Shown here: positions 1 to 13,700 of the stretch, in pieces
Position numbering within the stretch: position 1 is the stretch's first letter
Layout: each line of letters starts with the position of its first letter
Source of the DNA: Myoxocephalus aenaeus
Lineage: Eukaryota; Chordata; Actinopteri; Perciformes; Cottidae
Assembly: GCA_038501785.1 (NCBI GenBank)
Contig: JBAMJR010000097.1
Span: 2,936,001-3,000,000, forward strand
DNA length: 64,000 nt
Reading direction: 5' to 3'
Notes under the pieces: model-generated
Databases searched by the model: none
Told to the model about the DNA's origin: nothing
Seen by the model: only the letters and a program-made list of their open reading frames with translations
Position numbers and translations under genes: made by a program

Positions 1-149
1 GTTATATTGTTCTGATAACATTACTTTAAAATAAAAGCGTGCAATACACTAGTTTTTACTTAATTATTGAATTTGGCGCATAATGCCATTAATCGCAATT
101 AATCAGTTAAATTTTGCCCAGCCCTAAAATATTTTTGCCCAGCCCTAAA

Positions 150-150
150 A

Positions 151-187
<37 letters not shown>
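150..187. repeat. (TATC)n microsatellite
   Basis: About nine uninterrupted TATC units. Directly before it (about 113-150) a 20 bp segment around TTTTGCCCAGCCCTAAAAT is repeated twice in tandem. Simple-sequence DNA with no gene. Confidence 0.95.
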
Positions 188-597
188 CAAAATCAAACAA
201 AGATGTTTTGTGTAAACTTTGATATTTTGGGGGGAATGACTTTTGATGACTGTCAGCGGTGAATAATGGGGGGGAGAGGAGAGCCGATAACGCTCTGACC
301 GAGCAGACTAATTAGCGGGGAGCGAGTGCGTAAAACCGGAAGCTAAGATGATGAATGAAAATGTTTTGATAGTTAATCACAAAATCGTGATGATGTCCAG
401 TGAGAGATAATTACCGTCAGTAAATCACAGACTCTCTCTCTCGTGTGTGTGCCTCTATGCAACCGCCACACATATGGGACTATTTTCTCTATCGCTGAAA
501 TGTGATACACAACGTTTGGTGGCTACAACTATTTTCTGCTGAAAGGCAGCTTACTATTTACTTACTATTTATAATGTCGCAGGTAACAGTATTATAA

Positions 598-713
598 AAG
601 CAATAAGGTACTAGAGGCAGTACTGTATCTACAATAATGTACAGTTCAAGGGTGTTGTTCGGCCCGACGTGTATGCAAACGATACAGTACTGCCTCTCGT
701 ACCTCATTGCTTA
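598..713. mobile_element. Small palindromic (foldback) MITE-like element
   Basis: Two roughly 32 bp arms (598-629 and 681-713) are reverse complements with only a few mismatches; both contain the core AGGCAGTACTGTATC. They enclose about 51 bp of unrelated sequence. Long inverted arms and short total length fit a MITE or foldback element. No clear target-site duplication was found, so the superfamily is not assigned. Confidence 0.65.
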
Positions 714-2480
714 AATATCTAACATGGTTCTTATTTTTGTAGCTTTTGCTGTCATTCCTATCGGTCATTCTCACCAGTTTAATTACACAGATGTTAAGAA
801 GTTAAGCTTGTGTCAGTTGTAGAGTAGCATATAGCAGTAGACTAATAGACTTCTTTAATGTGGTGCCGTTATGGTTTCCATTGTCTTCCGTTTGAAAGAA
901 CCTAGCTTGTTATAGAGCAGTTAAACACACATCCTTCAGATGCTTTGTATCCTCCAGCTAGTAATGTTAGATTTAAGCCACTGGTAAAGGTCACTTTGTT
1001 TTCCCCAAGTGGTAAAAAGGCAGAAACGCGTTTTATTCATTGAGTTATTGCACTCTTGCTCTTTCGTTCCGTCAGTCTCCGGTAGTCCTTGTAATGTAGT
1101 GTCTCTACTGACACTCATTGCTCTGTCTTTGTAGTCAAACCACCTCCCTGGTTCCTTAGTCCAGACCTGTGCAGCTCAGTGCTGTTTAGTTCTAGCCGTG
1201 TCGTGGCAGCTTGTCATGCAAAACATGAGTAGCACATCTGTGAACTCTTAGCCTGATCATCCAAAGCCCCAACAGCAGCCTCACAATGTCTTCCAGGAGA
1301 AAACACACATGCCTGTACTCGATTTGCATAACTGTCCCACGTGTATCTCAAATAAAATGTTCCATACAAAAATCCTGATCATTTAGAGGGTATAACTAAC
1401 ATTTATTGTTGGTCTTACAAATGATGAGCTACCTATTTATTAGACTCAATTCTATTTTGCATCCTTCTTGTGCATATGCTTTCTATTTTGGTATGTAGCT
1501 GTATTAATTAAAACAGTCAAAGTGCTACAAGGCTCAAGTTTGATACCACTCCCATTGATCTGTTGCCTAAACAACGAGGAGGGACAAAATATCTGTACAA
1601 TATGAGACACCAAGGCCGCTCACGCTCCCTGTCCTTAAGGAGGGAAAGCTGATAGGCCTCCGCTGTCATCACTGTGAGCAGATCTCCGCTGTCTGCCAAA
1701 TGTCTATGGAAAGGAGGTTAGGTGGGTGGTCTAAAGTTTAGCCTACATCAGACAAATTCAAATATTGTTATGTTTGCATCATATGAAACATGATACCGTC
1801 TGTGTCATCCTCACAAAAGGATTGCACAGACGTTATTCCTGCGCAAATGGGACAAAAAGACACTGTAATTGTTAAAGTGCCAGTAAAGAGTGAGATAGTA
1901 TATTGTCACAGTGTACTCCTAATGCAGCAGAAATGTGCACCTAATAAGGGCTGGGGGAAAGAGTGTGGGGTCAGGAAAGGTAGCACAGCTTGTTGCTTAT
2001 CCCGGCTTGAGTTGATTTGTCTTTAGTGTTCTGCGTTTGATGTCTCTTCATGTCTGCCTGCCTGCCCAATATGTCGGGACCAGACAGGCTGGCATCGGTT
2101 TAGCTACCACTCGCCAAATCCAGAAGACTCTCTGAAGCATTAATCAGAGTGAGAGATGGTCATAGCTGCCTTCCTTCCACCTAATATTGTCCAAGCTAGC
2201 TGGTGAATGTCAGGGCAACCACGCTGTTTTTCCAAAGCTGCCAGCCAGACTCGGGGCCAGCAGAGGAAACGGGTTTTGGAAGGCTTAGCGCTTGTGCTGC
2301 TGGAGGAAGGATGGGCACATCAGTAGAGGCTGCAATGACATTTAGGCTGCAATGACTAGAGGAGCAGTCAATATGGGTGTTTGAGGGTGGCGCCTTCAGT
2401 GCTCTGAATAGGAATCTTTTTTTTCTTTTTATGCGTCTGTGCCGGCGACAGCCATGACCAGAGGCTTTATGGCACAAATT
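714..2480. other. Non-coding stretch, no gene recognised
   Basis: Only short scattered open frames without homology that I recognise, splice context or codon structure. Presumably intron of, or upstream of, zdhhc14. Confidence 0.6.
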
Positions 2481-2484
2481 AGAA

Positions 2485-2880
2485 TCTGATGGTCAAGGTC
2501 ACAGTGACCTCATGCCATTTCCATTTTCTTGAACGTGATATCTTAGGAACGCCTTGAGCAAAGTTCTTCAAATTTGGCACAAATGTCCAATGACAGTCGA
2601 GGTGGAACTGATTAGAACTTAGTGGGGGAATAGGAATAGGAATTATGTTATATTTGCTCCCTTTTTTTCACTGTTGCTCCGATCGGTGACTCAAAAGGGT
2701 GATTCAATCCAAACCATGAGTTTTGTGATCCTTTGCACCCCTGTGGTCAAAGGTCACTGTGACCTCATAAAACACATTTTGGGCCATAACTCAAGGATTC
2801 CTATGCCAATTTTGACACTCGCACGAATGTCGAATGGGATAGAATTAAGAACAAAGGACATTCTGGACAGACGGATGTAA
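2485..2880. repeat. Dispersed repeat with ERE-like palindromes
   Basis: Two related segments carry AGGTCA-nnn-TGACCT palindromes at 2496-2510 and 2751-2765, each embedded in similar text (ggtcaaaggtcac, tgacctcat). A third copy is at 33304-33316. The wording is typical of an old dispersed fish repeat, but I cannot name the family. It abuts the L2 LINE fragment downstream. Confidence 0.55.
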
Positions 2881-2979
2881 ACTATATATGTTGTATACAT
2901 ATCGGAGTATATGTTCTCAATAGAAGCTCATGCATGTTAAAAGCCAATAAATGCATCCATGCAGTATGTGTGTGTGATG

Positions 2980-3866
2980 ACATACTGCATGGATTTTCTA
3001 AAACTCAACTGTGATAAATCTCTCACCAAAACCAGTCACAACTTCTCCCTCACCATCGACAACTCCACTCTGTCTCCCTCCCCACACATCCGCAACCTCG
3101 GAGTCATGTTTGACAGCAACCTCTCCTTCGAACAGCACGTCAAGCAAATCACCCGAACTGCCTTCTTTCACTTAAAAAATAATCGCCCGTCTCCGCCCAT
3201 CACTCTCCTCATCTGCTGCCAAAACCCTGATCCACGCCTTCATCACCTCCAGAATAGATTACTGCAATAGCATTCTTTATGGCACATCATCCAAAACCCT
3301 CAATAAACTCCAGTACATCCAGAACTCTGCTGCTCGCCTGCTCACCCGCTCCCGTGACCACATCACCCCTGTTCTCCAGAACCTCCACTGGCTCCCCGTC
3401 CCACAACGGATTCAATATAAAATCCTTCTTCTCACTCACAGAGCCCTCCATAATCAGGCCCCCTCCTACCTCACCGACCTGCTCCACCACCACATCCATC
3501 CCGTCAGCTCCGCTCCTCTGATGCCAACCTCCTATCCATCCCCCATAGGACCAAGCACCGGACATGGGGTGACAGAGCCTTCTCTATAGCGCCCCCTCCC
3601 TCTGGAACTCTCTCCCCAAACTCATCCGTGACTGCACTGTCCTCACCACATTCAAATCCCAAATCAAAACCCACCTCTTCAGAACTGCTTTTAATGTTTG
3701 ACTGTGTGCTCTTATTGTTTTCATTTATTTTTATCTGTTTTATTATTCTATTATTATTGTTTTATTGCATAGTTTTTATAGGACGTTGTAAATGTTGTGT
3801 AAAGTGACTTTGAGTACTAAGAAAAGCGCTATATAAATTAAATGCATTATTATTATTATTATTATG
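2980..3866 (+). mobile_element. 5'-truncated L2-type LINE, 3' end of ORF2
   Basis: Translations in two frames give the C-terminal part of a fish L2-like reverse transcriptase polyprotein. Recognisable phrases are FLKLNCDK, HIRNLGVMFDSNLSFEQH, AFFHLKN, DYCNSILYG, LNKLQYIQNSAARLLTRSRDH, LHWLPVPQRIQYKILL and a terminal HLFRTAF before TGA at about 3699-3701. The frame shifts near 3180 and again downstream, so it is dead. The 3' end has GAAAAGCGCTATATAAATT followed by an (ATT)n tail, as L2 elements do. It is 5'-truncated, as most LINE copies are. Confidence 0.88.
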
Positions 3867-6800
3867 ATGACAATGGTAGTTTCTGCCTTGGGGCTTGGAG
3901 TTCGAGCCACTGCTTTGTTTCTGACTTGTGGTTGGCGCTGCACCGTGACACTTTTCTCTCCAAGTGTATAGTGTCATATCAAACTGTGCTTTGCTGCTGT
4001 GCTAGACGTGTGCTGCTTGTACAAAGCTTGAGCTTCGCTAGGGGGACAAGCGCAGGACACGCTGTTGCTGATGCAATCAGAGATATTTCACTGTGTAATG
4101 TGATGACAACAATACAAATCCTAGGTCCTATGGTAGTCCGGCAACTGCTGCAAATTAAATGGATTTCACTGCAAAGTAATAAACTCTTCTTGATTCTGAA
4201 AATAAATAAGTGACCTAGGTAATGGACTCACCTAACCAGGGTTTGTAATCAATAGAGATGTTTCTTAATGTAATATTAGGGGCAAAGCAATTAATTAAAC
4301 TCACATTATTCTCTATCTTGCACCCTGTTTTAATTACATTGTGTATCACTTTTATTTGTTGTTGTGAAATATTTAGTTGGGATTGGCTTTGTCAGTATAC
4401 TTACCAGAAAGTTAATTCAGAGGCCAAACTCAAATACAAGGGAGGGCGAGAGAGGGAGAGAGATCTGAGATTAGATCGAGCCTAATCGCATTAGACCCAG
4501 CCTCCTCTCCCTGTAGCGATAAGACACTGTGGACGGGCTCGCTGGACTTAAAGGTCTGCCTGTACCGCTGACTTTGGTTCGGCTGCAGGCAAATGTGAGC
4601 GTAAACTAAGGCTCTTTTCATTATAAGCCGTGTCTTGAACATCACAAGATGTTAGAGGTGGCTACTTATTTCCATCTTGGCCGGCGTATTTCTTAAAGGC
4701 TGACCACTGCATTGATTCATGCCATGAAACGGAAAAAGAAGAAAAAAAACGGGCACCAATTTGCATTCATCATCATAGATCGTGCGGTTCACAGGGCTGT
4801 ATTGATTCTGCCCTCCTCTTGGTCTCCAACTGTCGAAATGAAATATATAAAATACAGCAGCCAATGCTGCAGTGACTCCCAGATGTGGTCTCCCACAGTG
4901 ACGGGTGTATCGGAAGCACAGTCTCTTGAACTCGTGTCAACACCTCTTTTGCCCTTGCCACGGAAATATACTGTGTGTCTGTTTGACAAAGCGCTGAGAT
5001 GTTTGTCCTGTTACAGTAAAGAATGGATTAATACCTTGTTTTGAATGGCTGTCCAATCGTAATTCATGCTGTTACATAAATCGCTACCATGACCCACTCC
5101 CTCCCTCCTCTCCCGTCTCTGTTTACCCAACCGCCCTGGGTCACATTCATGTTTGACTTCCTTGTTATTGGCTGAATAATACGTAATAGGTGTGCAGCCA
5201 GTGGAAGGAGGCTCTATTACTAAGCCACTTGACATCTCAAGTTGTACATTTGTGAATTGCTTGTACATGGACCCCAGCCTGTCCTCTCTTCTTATGACGG
5301 ACAGAGGGGCATGTCGGCAAGGGAGGAAGAGTTTAACAGAGTTCAACATGACATGGAGACAGAGGAAAAGGAAGGCAGGAAGAGAGAACGAGAGTGTAAA
5401 TGGCTCACTTACAACAAGCAGAATGATTAACACGTGCAGAGGATACAGGTTCTTATGGTATTGTACTATTTTTTTTTTTATTTAATTTAATTCCCCATGG
5501 GAAATTCAAAGTTGCCAGTGTATTGTGTGTATTCATCAGAAGGAAACTATCGTTGATTTCCTTGCTGAGGAGAAGCTTTCTTCATTTAGCATCTGCTTGC
5601 AAAACCCCAAACATCCAGGACAAGGTTATGTAACGTAGTCGCACGTTTATCCACACTCCTTACGCCTTTATGTTAATTTGACCATGTGTAGAGTCATTTT
5701 ACACTCTTTGAAGAACCTTTGGCAAAATAGCTTCCTCCTCTATTCTTCTCGGTCTTCCTTCATTCTTGGCATGTCCCCAAGCATACAGTGGCACGGCCTT
5801 GAAAAAGACATGGATAAAGAAATGATATTCGGGGGATTATAAAGCTGCAGGGGGCAGCGACAGAGGAACAGAACTACAGGAACAGAGCCGTCACTGTAGA
5901 GCTGTTTTATTGGAGACAATGAAAAACCAACTTGTGGAGGAGTAATTACTCTGGCCTGGATTGACCCAATATGCTGATCATCCACTCTCTCTTGCTCCAT
6001 CCATTATGCCTGCATTAAGCCATCTTTCTCTTGCACTCATATACACACACACCTTTTATCTTAATGCACTTCAATAACATAAAATATATATGTATGCAGG
6101 AAACCTAACGGTGTATGCTGTGTCCTGTGAAGTTCAAATGAGGTCATAGTAGAGCCACTACCACATGAGCCACAATACCTTTAGTAATAACTTTCTATTA
6201 GTTATCTGTGCCCAAGATTGCCTTGTTGTGGAATAGAGAACAGTTGAGAGATGTTGCGCTAATTCTTTCAAACAATGCATCACAGAATAAAATCCAGGAG
6301 TAGAACAGCAAATTAAAAGTGTACTTTTATCATCATTTGTAAATTGTCAGGATTGGTTTTGCATTTAATTGCTTCTATACTACCAATTTATAGCTGCCAC
6401 ACTATATAGTATGTGTGATTCAGTAATAGAGTGCTGCAGGAATGAGTCCTAAGACCCAGGAATGTGTTAGCATTTTTGCTGGATGGCTAGATGCCTGAAA
6501 TAAGATCTGTTGTCAACACAAGCTTAAGAGATTTTCACATTTGGTTCTATGCCATAAATACGTCAGTAAATATCCCACTAGTGAGTTTGTAGGCTTTTGA
6601 GTGGCTAAATGAAACTACTAAACGTCATCACTCGAACACTAGTCTGTCTTTAGCCTCATGGTGGTGACGTGAAGTCATGTGACCGTGTGTAGTTTGTTTA
6701 TAGCCCAATGTTTTTAACCTTTTTTTCATGTTTTTTATTTATTTATTTCCCCTCAAAGTCAGTGATGTCTGCTGGTTTTTGAGCATCTGTGCCCACGGAC

Positions 6801-9800
6801 TGCTCCACATATTTTACACGGTGTTGGATTTTACTGACCACACATTTAACATAACAAGAGTCAGTTGTAGTTGAGCTGGTTTCTTAACAGATATTCAAAT
6901 AACTCTACGCTCCTGAACAGTAACAGTGGAGCAGCACATCATCAGAATAGAACATTGGAAACACTGCAGTGTTTTGTAGGGCCATACTAATGCTGCTGTT
7001 TTATGTTGTGGCCACCTCCAAAATTATGCTCAGCCGAAAAACTCATTTAATACAGATACAAAAGTCCCATGATCTGGCACGTCTATTTAAATGGCATGCA
7101 CAGCTCGTTGGCTTCTGCTGTTTTAACCACGTGACAGACGGATAAACTGATATTACCAACTGATCATCTCTGTATATCTCACTCCTTCTCCCTACTTTTT
7201 TGATGATTATCCACATGTGAATTTAGTTTTTCAATGAAGTGATTTATTATTTTTCAAGGCAGTCTAGTGTTCTAGGCTCTGTAGTTAGACCAAATACAAA
7301 AACAAGCTGCTTATTTAGTTGGTAAACCAGTGAATCTCCTCCATTTAGCCATCAGCTAATCCTTACTTGGCAATTGTTTTAAAAAATTGGAGCGACATCA
7401 ATATAAATTGGAGTGGTATAAATGTTTTCCTATTTCATGGCTTGAATACAATAATAATTACTCCTATTTTGGCCTTCAGAGCCATGCTAAGCAAGTCGAG
7501 ATGGAGAATAATAGCCCAGATATAAAGAAATGGACCCTACCTATATGTTGGTGGGGTAACATTGACTGTGTATAAAGTTGGGTGGGCGATGGATTGGAAG
7601 TAGCACCTGATCTAGCATTACCACTACTCAAATTGTACCTGAAATAACAGCGTTTTCTTGAAAATATGTGTACTACCTCCGTTATTCATAAAGTAACACC
7701 TCATTGTGTTGTGACCATATATCTGTCATTGAAACGTTGGGTAAAAGCAATCACGCCATGTTTTCTTGGGAAATTCTGATGCTTTGGACAATTAGTTTTT
7801 GCTCCAGAGGGACTGTTCTACTCTTCTGTACTTTTGACTTGGCTGTTCAGTGTCATTGTATTAATTTCCCGTTCATGAGAAGAAAAAAAGACTGTTTAGA
7901 CTGTTATAAGTGTTCATGGCCTCCATCTTGTGAGACATGTTGTTGTTCCCCACCAGGTGAGTGGTAATTGCAGTGGAAGTGAAACTTAAGCTACCAAGCA
8001 TTGACATAAAAAATAAAATAAAAAAAGTATTCATCAAGTAATGTCTTCCGACACCTTTTGTACCTGCACTGGAGACTGCAGTAGGAGCTTTTCCTTTGTA
8101 GCGTGTGCACAAAACAACTCACCCTCAACTTTCCACACATTTTTCAAGAGTTACAAGTTACAACATTGGGCATATGTTCCATTTATATGGTTTGTAACCA
8201 CTGTTTAACACCAGCATCAGATAGACTGCACTGCTAATTGTCCGTTTGCTGTCAAACTTACAGAACTCACTACAGTCTTTGTGTTTTTACAAAGTGCTAG
8301 TCTTATTCTTAATTGGGTAAATCCTTTATTTGAAATGGGTTTAATATCTTTAATTTCATGATCGCTAATTCACACTTTTTGATGGTGCGGTTGAAACCGT
8401 TTTTTGTCTAGTCAGCTGTTGTGTGCGAGACCTTAAACTCGCTGCTTGACTGAACAGAATTAGCTGGTGCCTCATACCTCTTGGCAGGCAGGTTGAGGTC
8501 AGTACTTCTGTATGTTAGCCAATAGCCATCATCATTGTACACTTTTCCATCTGTGAAGGTAAAGGTCCCTGTTTTCTCTCTACACATCCACAGCAGGATG
8601 GCAATTAGTTTCCCATTATACCTCAACAGGCAACGCCTTGCACAGTTTGGCTGACATTGAATCCTCATTTAGCTTCGTGGATGAGGGTGTGAGTGGGCAC
8701 GGTGTGTGTATGTGTGTGTCTGTATGCATGTGTGTTCTGTTACTTCCCTTCCTAGTCTACCTAGCTTTATTTTAGCTGCAAGCTGTCAGGCGTCTAAGGA
8801 ATCTCCCACTAGACACACTGGTGCAAGGCTAAGCTTTGGTGGGCAGTTACAAATAACTTTGTCTAGCAGAAAGGCTACTTTGACTCTGCTTTTACAGTAG
8901 TTGAAAAGTAAAATATCAACCTGTGACAACTGAGTGTTTATGACGGTTGATGTTTAAGAACGGCACTAGGAGGCTGACATCGCTTTTTCCCACTCGGCTG
9001 CATCTAATTGCTGTCTGCTTGATATGACTTTAACACATCATTTGTATCTTCACCTTCCTGACAGCTATCAGAATACTATTCAAAGAGGTTTCCTCTAATG
9101 CTTCAGAAGGAACCGACAGTTTGTTCTCATAGCTCTTGATTTCACCCGAGGTGCTAATATAGCCAGAAATGTAACCATGAACACCTAAACAATTGGACTT
9201 CTCCTGGTGGTTTAACACTGTAGGAGCTGGATCGTGCTCCAAATTGTTCACACTCGCCTCATTTGTTGTCTCCCTCGGTGGAGTCAGAGGAACAGAGGGA
9301 GTATGGAGGAGAGTGGAGGGCAATCTGTAGGTATTGATCACAATATAGCTGAATTCAATACAACAGAACTGACTGGCTACGTTTCCTCTGCTCTCCTTTA
9401 GAAATGTCAAACACCCACACAATCCTCTCAGTCCCTATACAACCCCTACTAACGCACATATACCACTCTGTTAGCAATACTACGGGCCTCTGTGTAAATT
9501 CTCAGAATGATCTTCCTACACACTGTCTCCTACTCTCAGGGTGCCGAGAGTCTCAAAGCAAGCTGAGCAATACCATGATGCAGGCTCTACCTTTTTTATG
9601 GCTTCAAAATCACTATCATTGCTCACACCCTCACCATTTAGCCTGTCATCACAGCTGTCTTACTCCACCAAAAGCCATGTGATGCCACCGTTTTCTCTTT
9701 TGTATTATAGTCTGATGATCGTGGTGTTAAGTGCATGTTAATTTCCAGACTCGGTCATATTATTACCTGAGCTAGGTTTCAAGTGAAGTCGCTGTCGCAG

Positions 9801-10716
9801 CTGATTTCATGTTATTCAGAAAAGACGGGGCCGCTTATTTTAGGTTGGTTGTGTTTTATCAGCAGCACAAAAGGTTTGACACTGAATCTGTAAAGCTCAT
9901 CCAAAAGAGCTATAACTGGAGGAACTAATTAAATATAATGAGCTGTGTGGGTTGTCCATGTTCGAACCGTTTAAGCTATGGATATCATGACGTATACCTT
10001 TTCAGAGCGAGAGATAATTGCATATCAGTAAAGATTTCACTTTCCCGTAGCCTTGTAGAGATTCAACAGTCTCCAGACAACCTGAACACATCGCTCCGAG
10101 ACAGTACAATGTAGTGGATTCTATTGGCTCATCTTATAAATAGTGACATGTCTTATCTATACTTTTAGAATGCCTCGAGTCTTTACATACTTCATTTCAT
10201 TATGCTGAAGAAATAATGATTCAAGCATGAAATTCTTCACATGTTATGTTTTGAGGTTCCGAAGGGAGCATGACATTTATTCTAGTACTATTTTACAAAT
10301 AACCCCCTTTATTGAAATAGTTGTTGGGTAATCGGATAGTGCTTGACCACATGCACCCAAAACACATTGAGGACCAGATTGTTATAAACAGCACACTAAT
10401 TAAAGAGTACATTGAAAAATGGTTTTAAAACTCCAGTGAGGTAATAGTTTATAATCTTTTTTACTTTACAGACTGTTCAGATTTTGGTATTTTTCCTCTT
10501 GACATGCTTCAATTCATACTGTATCCATCCAGAAGTTTGCCAAATAAATGTATAGTGTTTTTATATTCACAATGCCACATGCACACTATGTATAGTACTG
10601 CATATAGGAGTCCATTCGGGCCTGAGTGAAGCCTGGAGAAAGCCGTGTGTTTTAACAGTCGTATCACTTTGATTCTTATGTTTCTCTCTTGTTTCTCTCT
10701 CTTTGATCTTTCCAAG
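3867..10716. other. Long non-coding stretch, probably zdhhc14 intron
   Basis: No exon recognised on either strand. In particular I could not find the exon expected just upstream of the first zdhhc14 exon (the segment after the second membrane span containing a SDPGxxPRA-type motif). It holds AT-rich sequence, short GA- and CT-rich runs and short chance frames. Intron is likely because exon 10717 starts in mid-codon and needs an upstream exon. Confidence 0.6.
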
Positions 10717-13700
10717 ATGTGGCTAATGGCAGCACAGGCTACAGGCCTCCTCCCAGGACCAAGGAGGTGGTCATCAACGGGCAGACAATCAAGCTGAAGT
10801 ATTGCTTCACCTGCAAGATCTTCAGACCGCCGCGTGCCTCCCACTGCAGCCTCTGTGACAACTGTGTGGGTGAGTGAAAATTATATTTGTGGTACTGTGA
10901 GTTTGTATTTTTGGCTGACACTTTCTGTGAGCACTGTAATTTTTACTACATTCATTTTTAGAAATTTGTATTATTAACATAAACAGGAAGACCATCACCA
11001 AACCATCCTTTTTATACAATTTGTAAATTGTTCCACCTTAACCACTTCACTCCATATCTGTGTAGATGGATTTAAAATAAAAGGTCAACATAAATCTGAC
11101 AAACAGATAGATTTCTGCCTCACTTAATTCAGGGTTTTACCTGATTTAGCAAAAATGCATCACAAGGTGAGAATACAAGATAAATGTTTAGTTTATGATG
11201 CATATCTACATGGGATATACAGCGCACATGCTGAGAGGCATTCACATCCACACAGAGGAAAAGGAGGGAATAGTTACCACGAGAACAACAAAAAGACAAC
11301 AGCAGCCTAATGGTTGAGTTTTACTGCTCTTCACAACTGCATTCTCCGTCTCTGGAGACAAAGGGAAGAACACAGCTAGACAATTACTAAAAGATAGAGA
11401 CGGAGATACAGAGACCTGTGTCTGTATCTTTCTCATCAGGACGCTCACTCATCAGAGACCACTCCTTCTTTGAATGTCTATTTCCTTGTCAGAAAACCTG
11501 GGACACAAAGATGAGGAAGTAGTAAACACATAAAAAAAAGATGAGGAGGTGGTTGTCAGATGTGGCAGATGCACGCTGACAGGAAGGAAGACGGGGAGAA
11601 AAAAAGACGGGAGGGTAGTAATTTTGACTCGCCGGCTACGTTCTCTTTTTAAGTGAATTATTATATTCCCATTTGAAACTGGTGATGCTCACTTTTTGTT
11701 TGAAATTGAATTTAAATAGATATCCTGCCATAAAGTAAGTAATTGGCCGACCGATTTTAAACCAGTGCAATCACAGGAGATGCTTTTGATTTGTTTCAGA
11801 AACAAACATGGACACAGTATTGTGTGATCTTCTTCATCCAAATCATTGGGGATGAGGTTTAAATATTATGTTTAGATCAAAGTTGTTGTGAGCCACAGAT
11901 GGGAGGGAAGTGAACAACTGGGAATACACACATAGTTGGTCTGTCCATGTGGTGGAAGAGATAAACTCCAGTGATGAATGTCAGATATAACGCTCCACAC
12001 AACATGGCTGCATATCCCAAAGTGAAATCTGGAGTCAGTCAGTCCAGGGTTTATTATGAAGCTTCAGAGATGAACTGTATGAATAATGGCACAGGGAAAA
12101 AGATAATATGCAGGAGGACCAACATGCACATATACTGTATGGTGAGTTTTCTCCAGGGAAATCTTACTGATGTTTGGTCATAAACCCTGCCATGTTTTTT
12201 GTTTTTGTTTTTTTTAAGTCGGTAATAATCCATATTAGTAGATTGGATTGGCACTGGAAATGGGATCGCATTTAAAAAGTGGTACGAGTGCTTCCCATGT
12301 CTCTGTCTACCTTTGGTGCTGTAAACGCCAAGAGGCTAACAAGCTCTTAAATAAGTTAACAGCCAGAATGGATAGGGCCTCTCTTGTGGAAGGACAGGAA
12401 GGGAATATAGTAGAGTCACTTCCTTTTTAAGAGGGTTATCCCCGTGGGAGCGATGGAAGAATCTTATAAGAGTGCAGAATTGTGACACACACGGATCTTT
12501 TTCTTTTTTTCCTCTATATATCAGGGAGTAAAATGAACATGTAGGGGTTATTTGCTGAGGCTGCATTTACCATATCATATGCAGTTAGAAACTAACTTTT
12601 ACAATTAAATGGTTACACATAGCCATAAGACCTAGTAATATGTTTGCCAATAAAAGGTACAATTTTGGTATTAAAACTGCCCCTGGAAATGGTGTGACCT
12701 GTAATTTTATAATAATTTTCATAGATATTGGTGCGGAAAGGATGTGCTACTCAGATTTGACTAGTGGTGCAACAGATCATAAAACTCACGGTTCGGATTG
12801 TATTACGGATCGGAGTCACAGATCGGATCAGCACCAGAAAAAAAGAGAGCGACTATTACTTTTATAGACTGTTGATCACACTGTCTTTTTTTTTTTTTTC
12901 ATTGATCATTGATGACCCATATTGGCAGATATAGATCCCTTTGTTGTTTTGATTATAGCAGCGGATCTAAAAGTCTTCAGGCAATACATTCTTTGAAACC
13001 GTCCCAAAAATAATTTCAACCGCTCTGAAATCAGTCAACCATAAAACATTCTACATTGTATCCTTTTTCTTTATTATATATTGTATTGTGTTCTTTCGTC
13101 AAGTAAAAGGTTAAAGAAATAAAAGATTGTATTTTTATTGATTAAAACAAATCTTGACATTAGTATAATTTTGTTTTATACGCTGCTTAAAGCTAATGTA
13201 CACCGCTCATGATTCATCTCTAATATCTATTTATAACAATTTTAACTTGATTTAGTCAAGTTTTTCACCAACACTACGTTTTACGCATATTACTCAAAAC
13301 TTTTCACTATACAGAGCTTGAAAGCATTATAATGTAACTTGAACCTTCGTTCGTTGGCCTTTTGATGCTGCCGTCATTACTATATCTGTCAATTTAAACT
13401 TGGTTTGGTTGTTTACGTTGTTACATTATCCGATCACATGCAATGGTCCGTTGCGCCACTAGATTGGACTAGTAGTGCTCATCTTTACTGACTAGCGGCT
13501 GAACTGAATTTCCCAGACACACTTTAACTAGGCATTGATTAGTGAAGACAAAAGCAGGTCATCTCACTTCACTAAACAAATAATTGCTCTGATTAATAAG
13601 TTAAGGAACTACCACCATGCACAGCTAGCAGTCCACCCTCAGAGATAGGATTGTAGAGTTCGGACTGATTGAATAACCACGCTAAAAATAAGCTCTCTGT

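Noticed and set aside
150..187. TATC and other direct repeats as a CRISPR-like array
   Set aside because: Simple tetranucleotide repeats without spacers in a vertebrate genome; not CRISPR.
9030..9422. - strand 130-codon frame
   Set aside because: No domain, no splice or promoter context, composition like translated intron.
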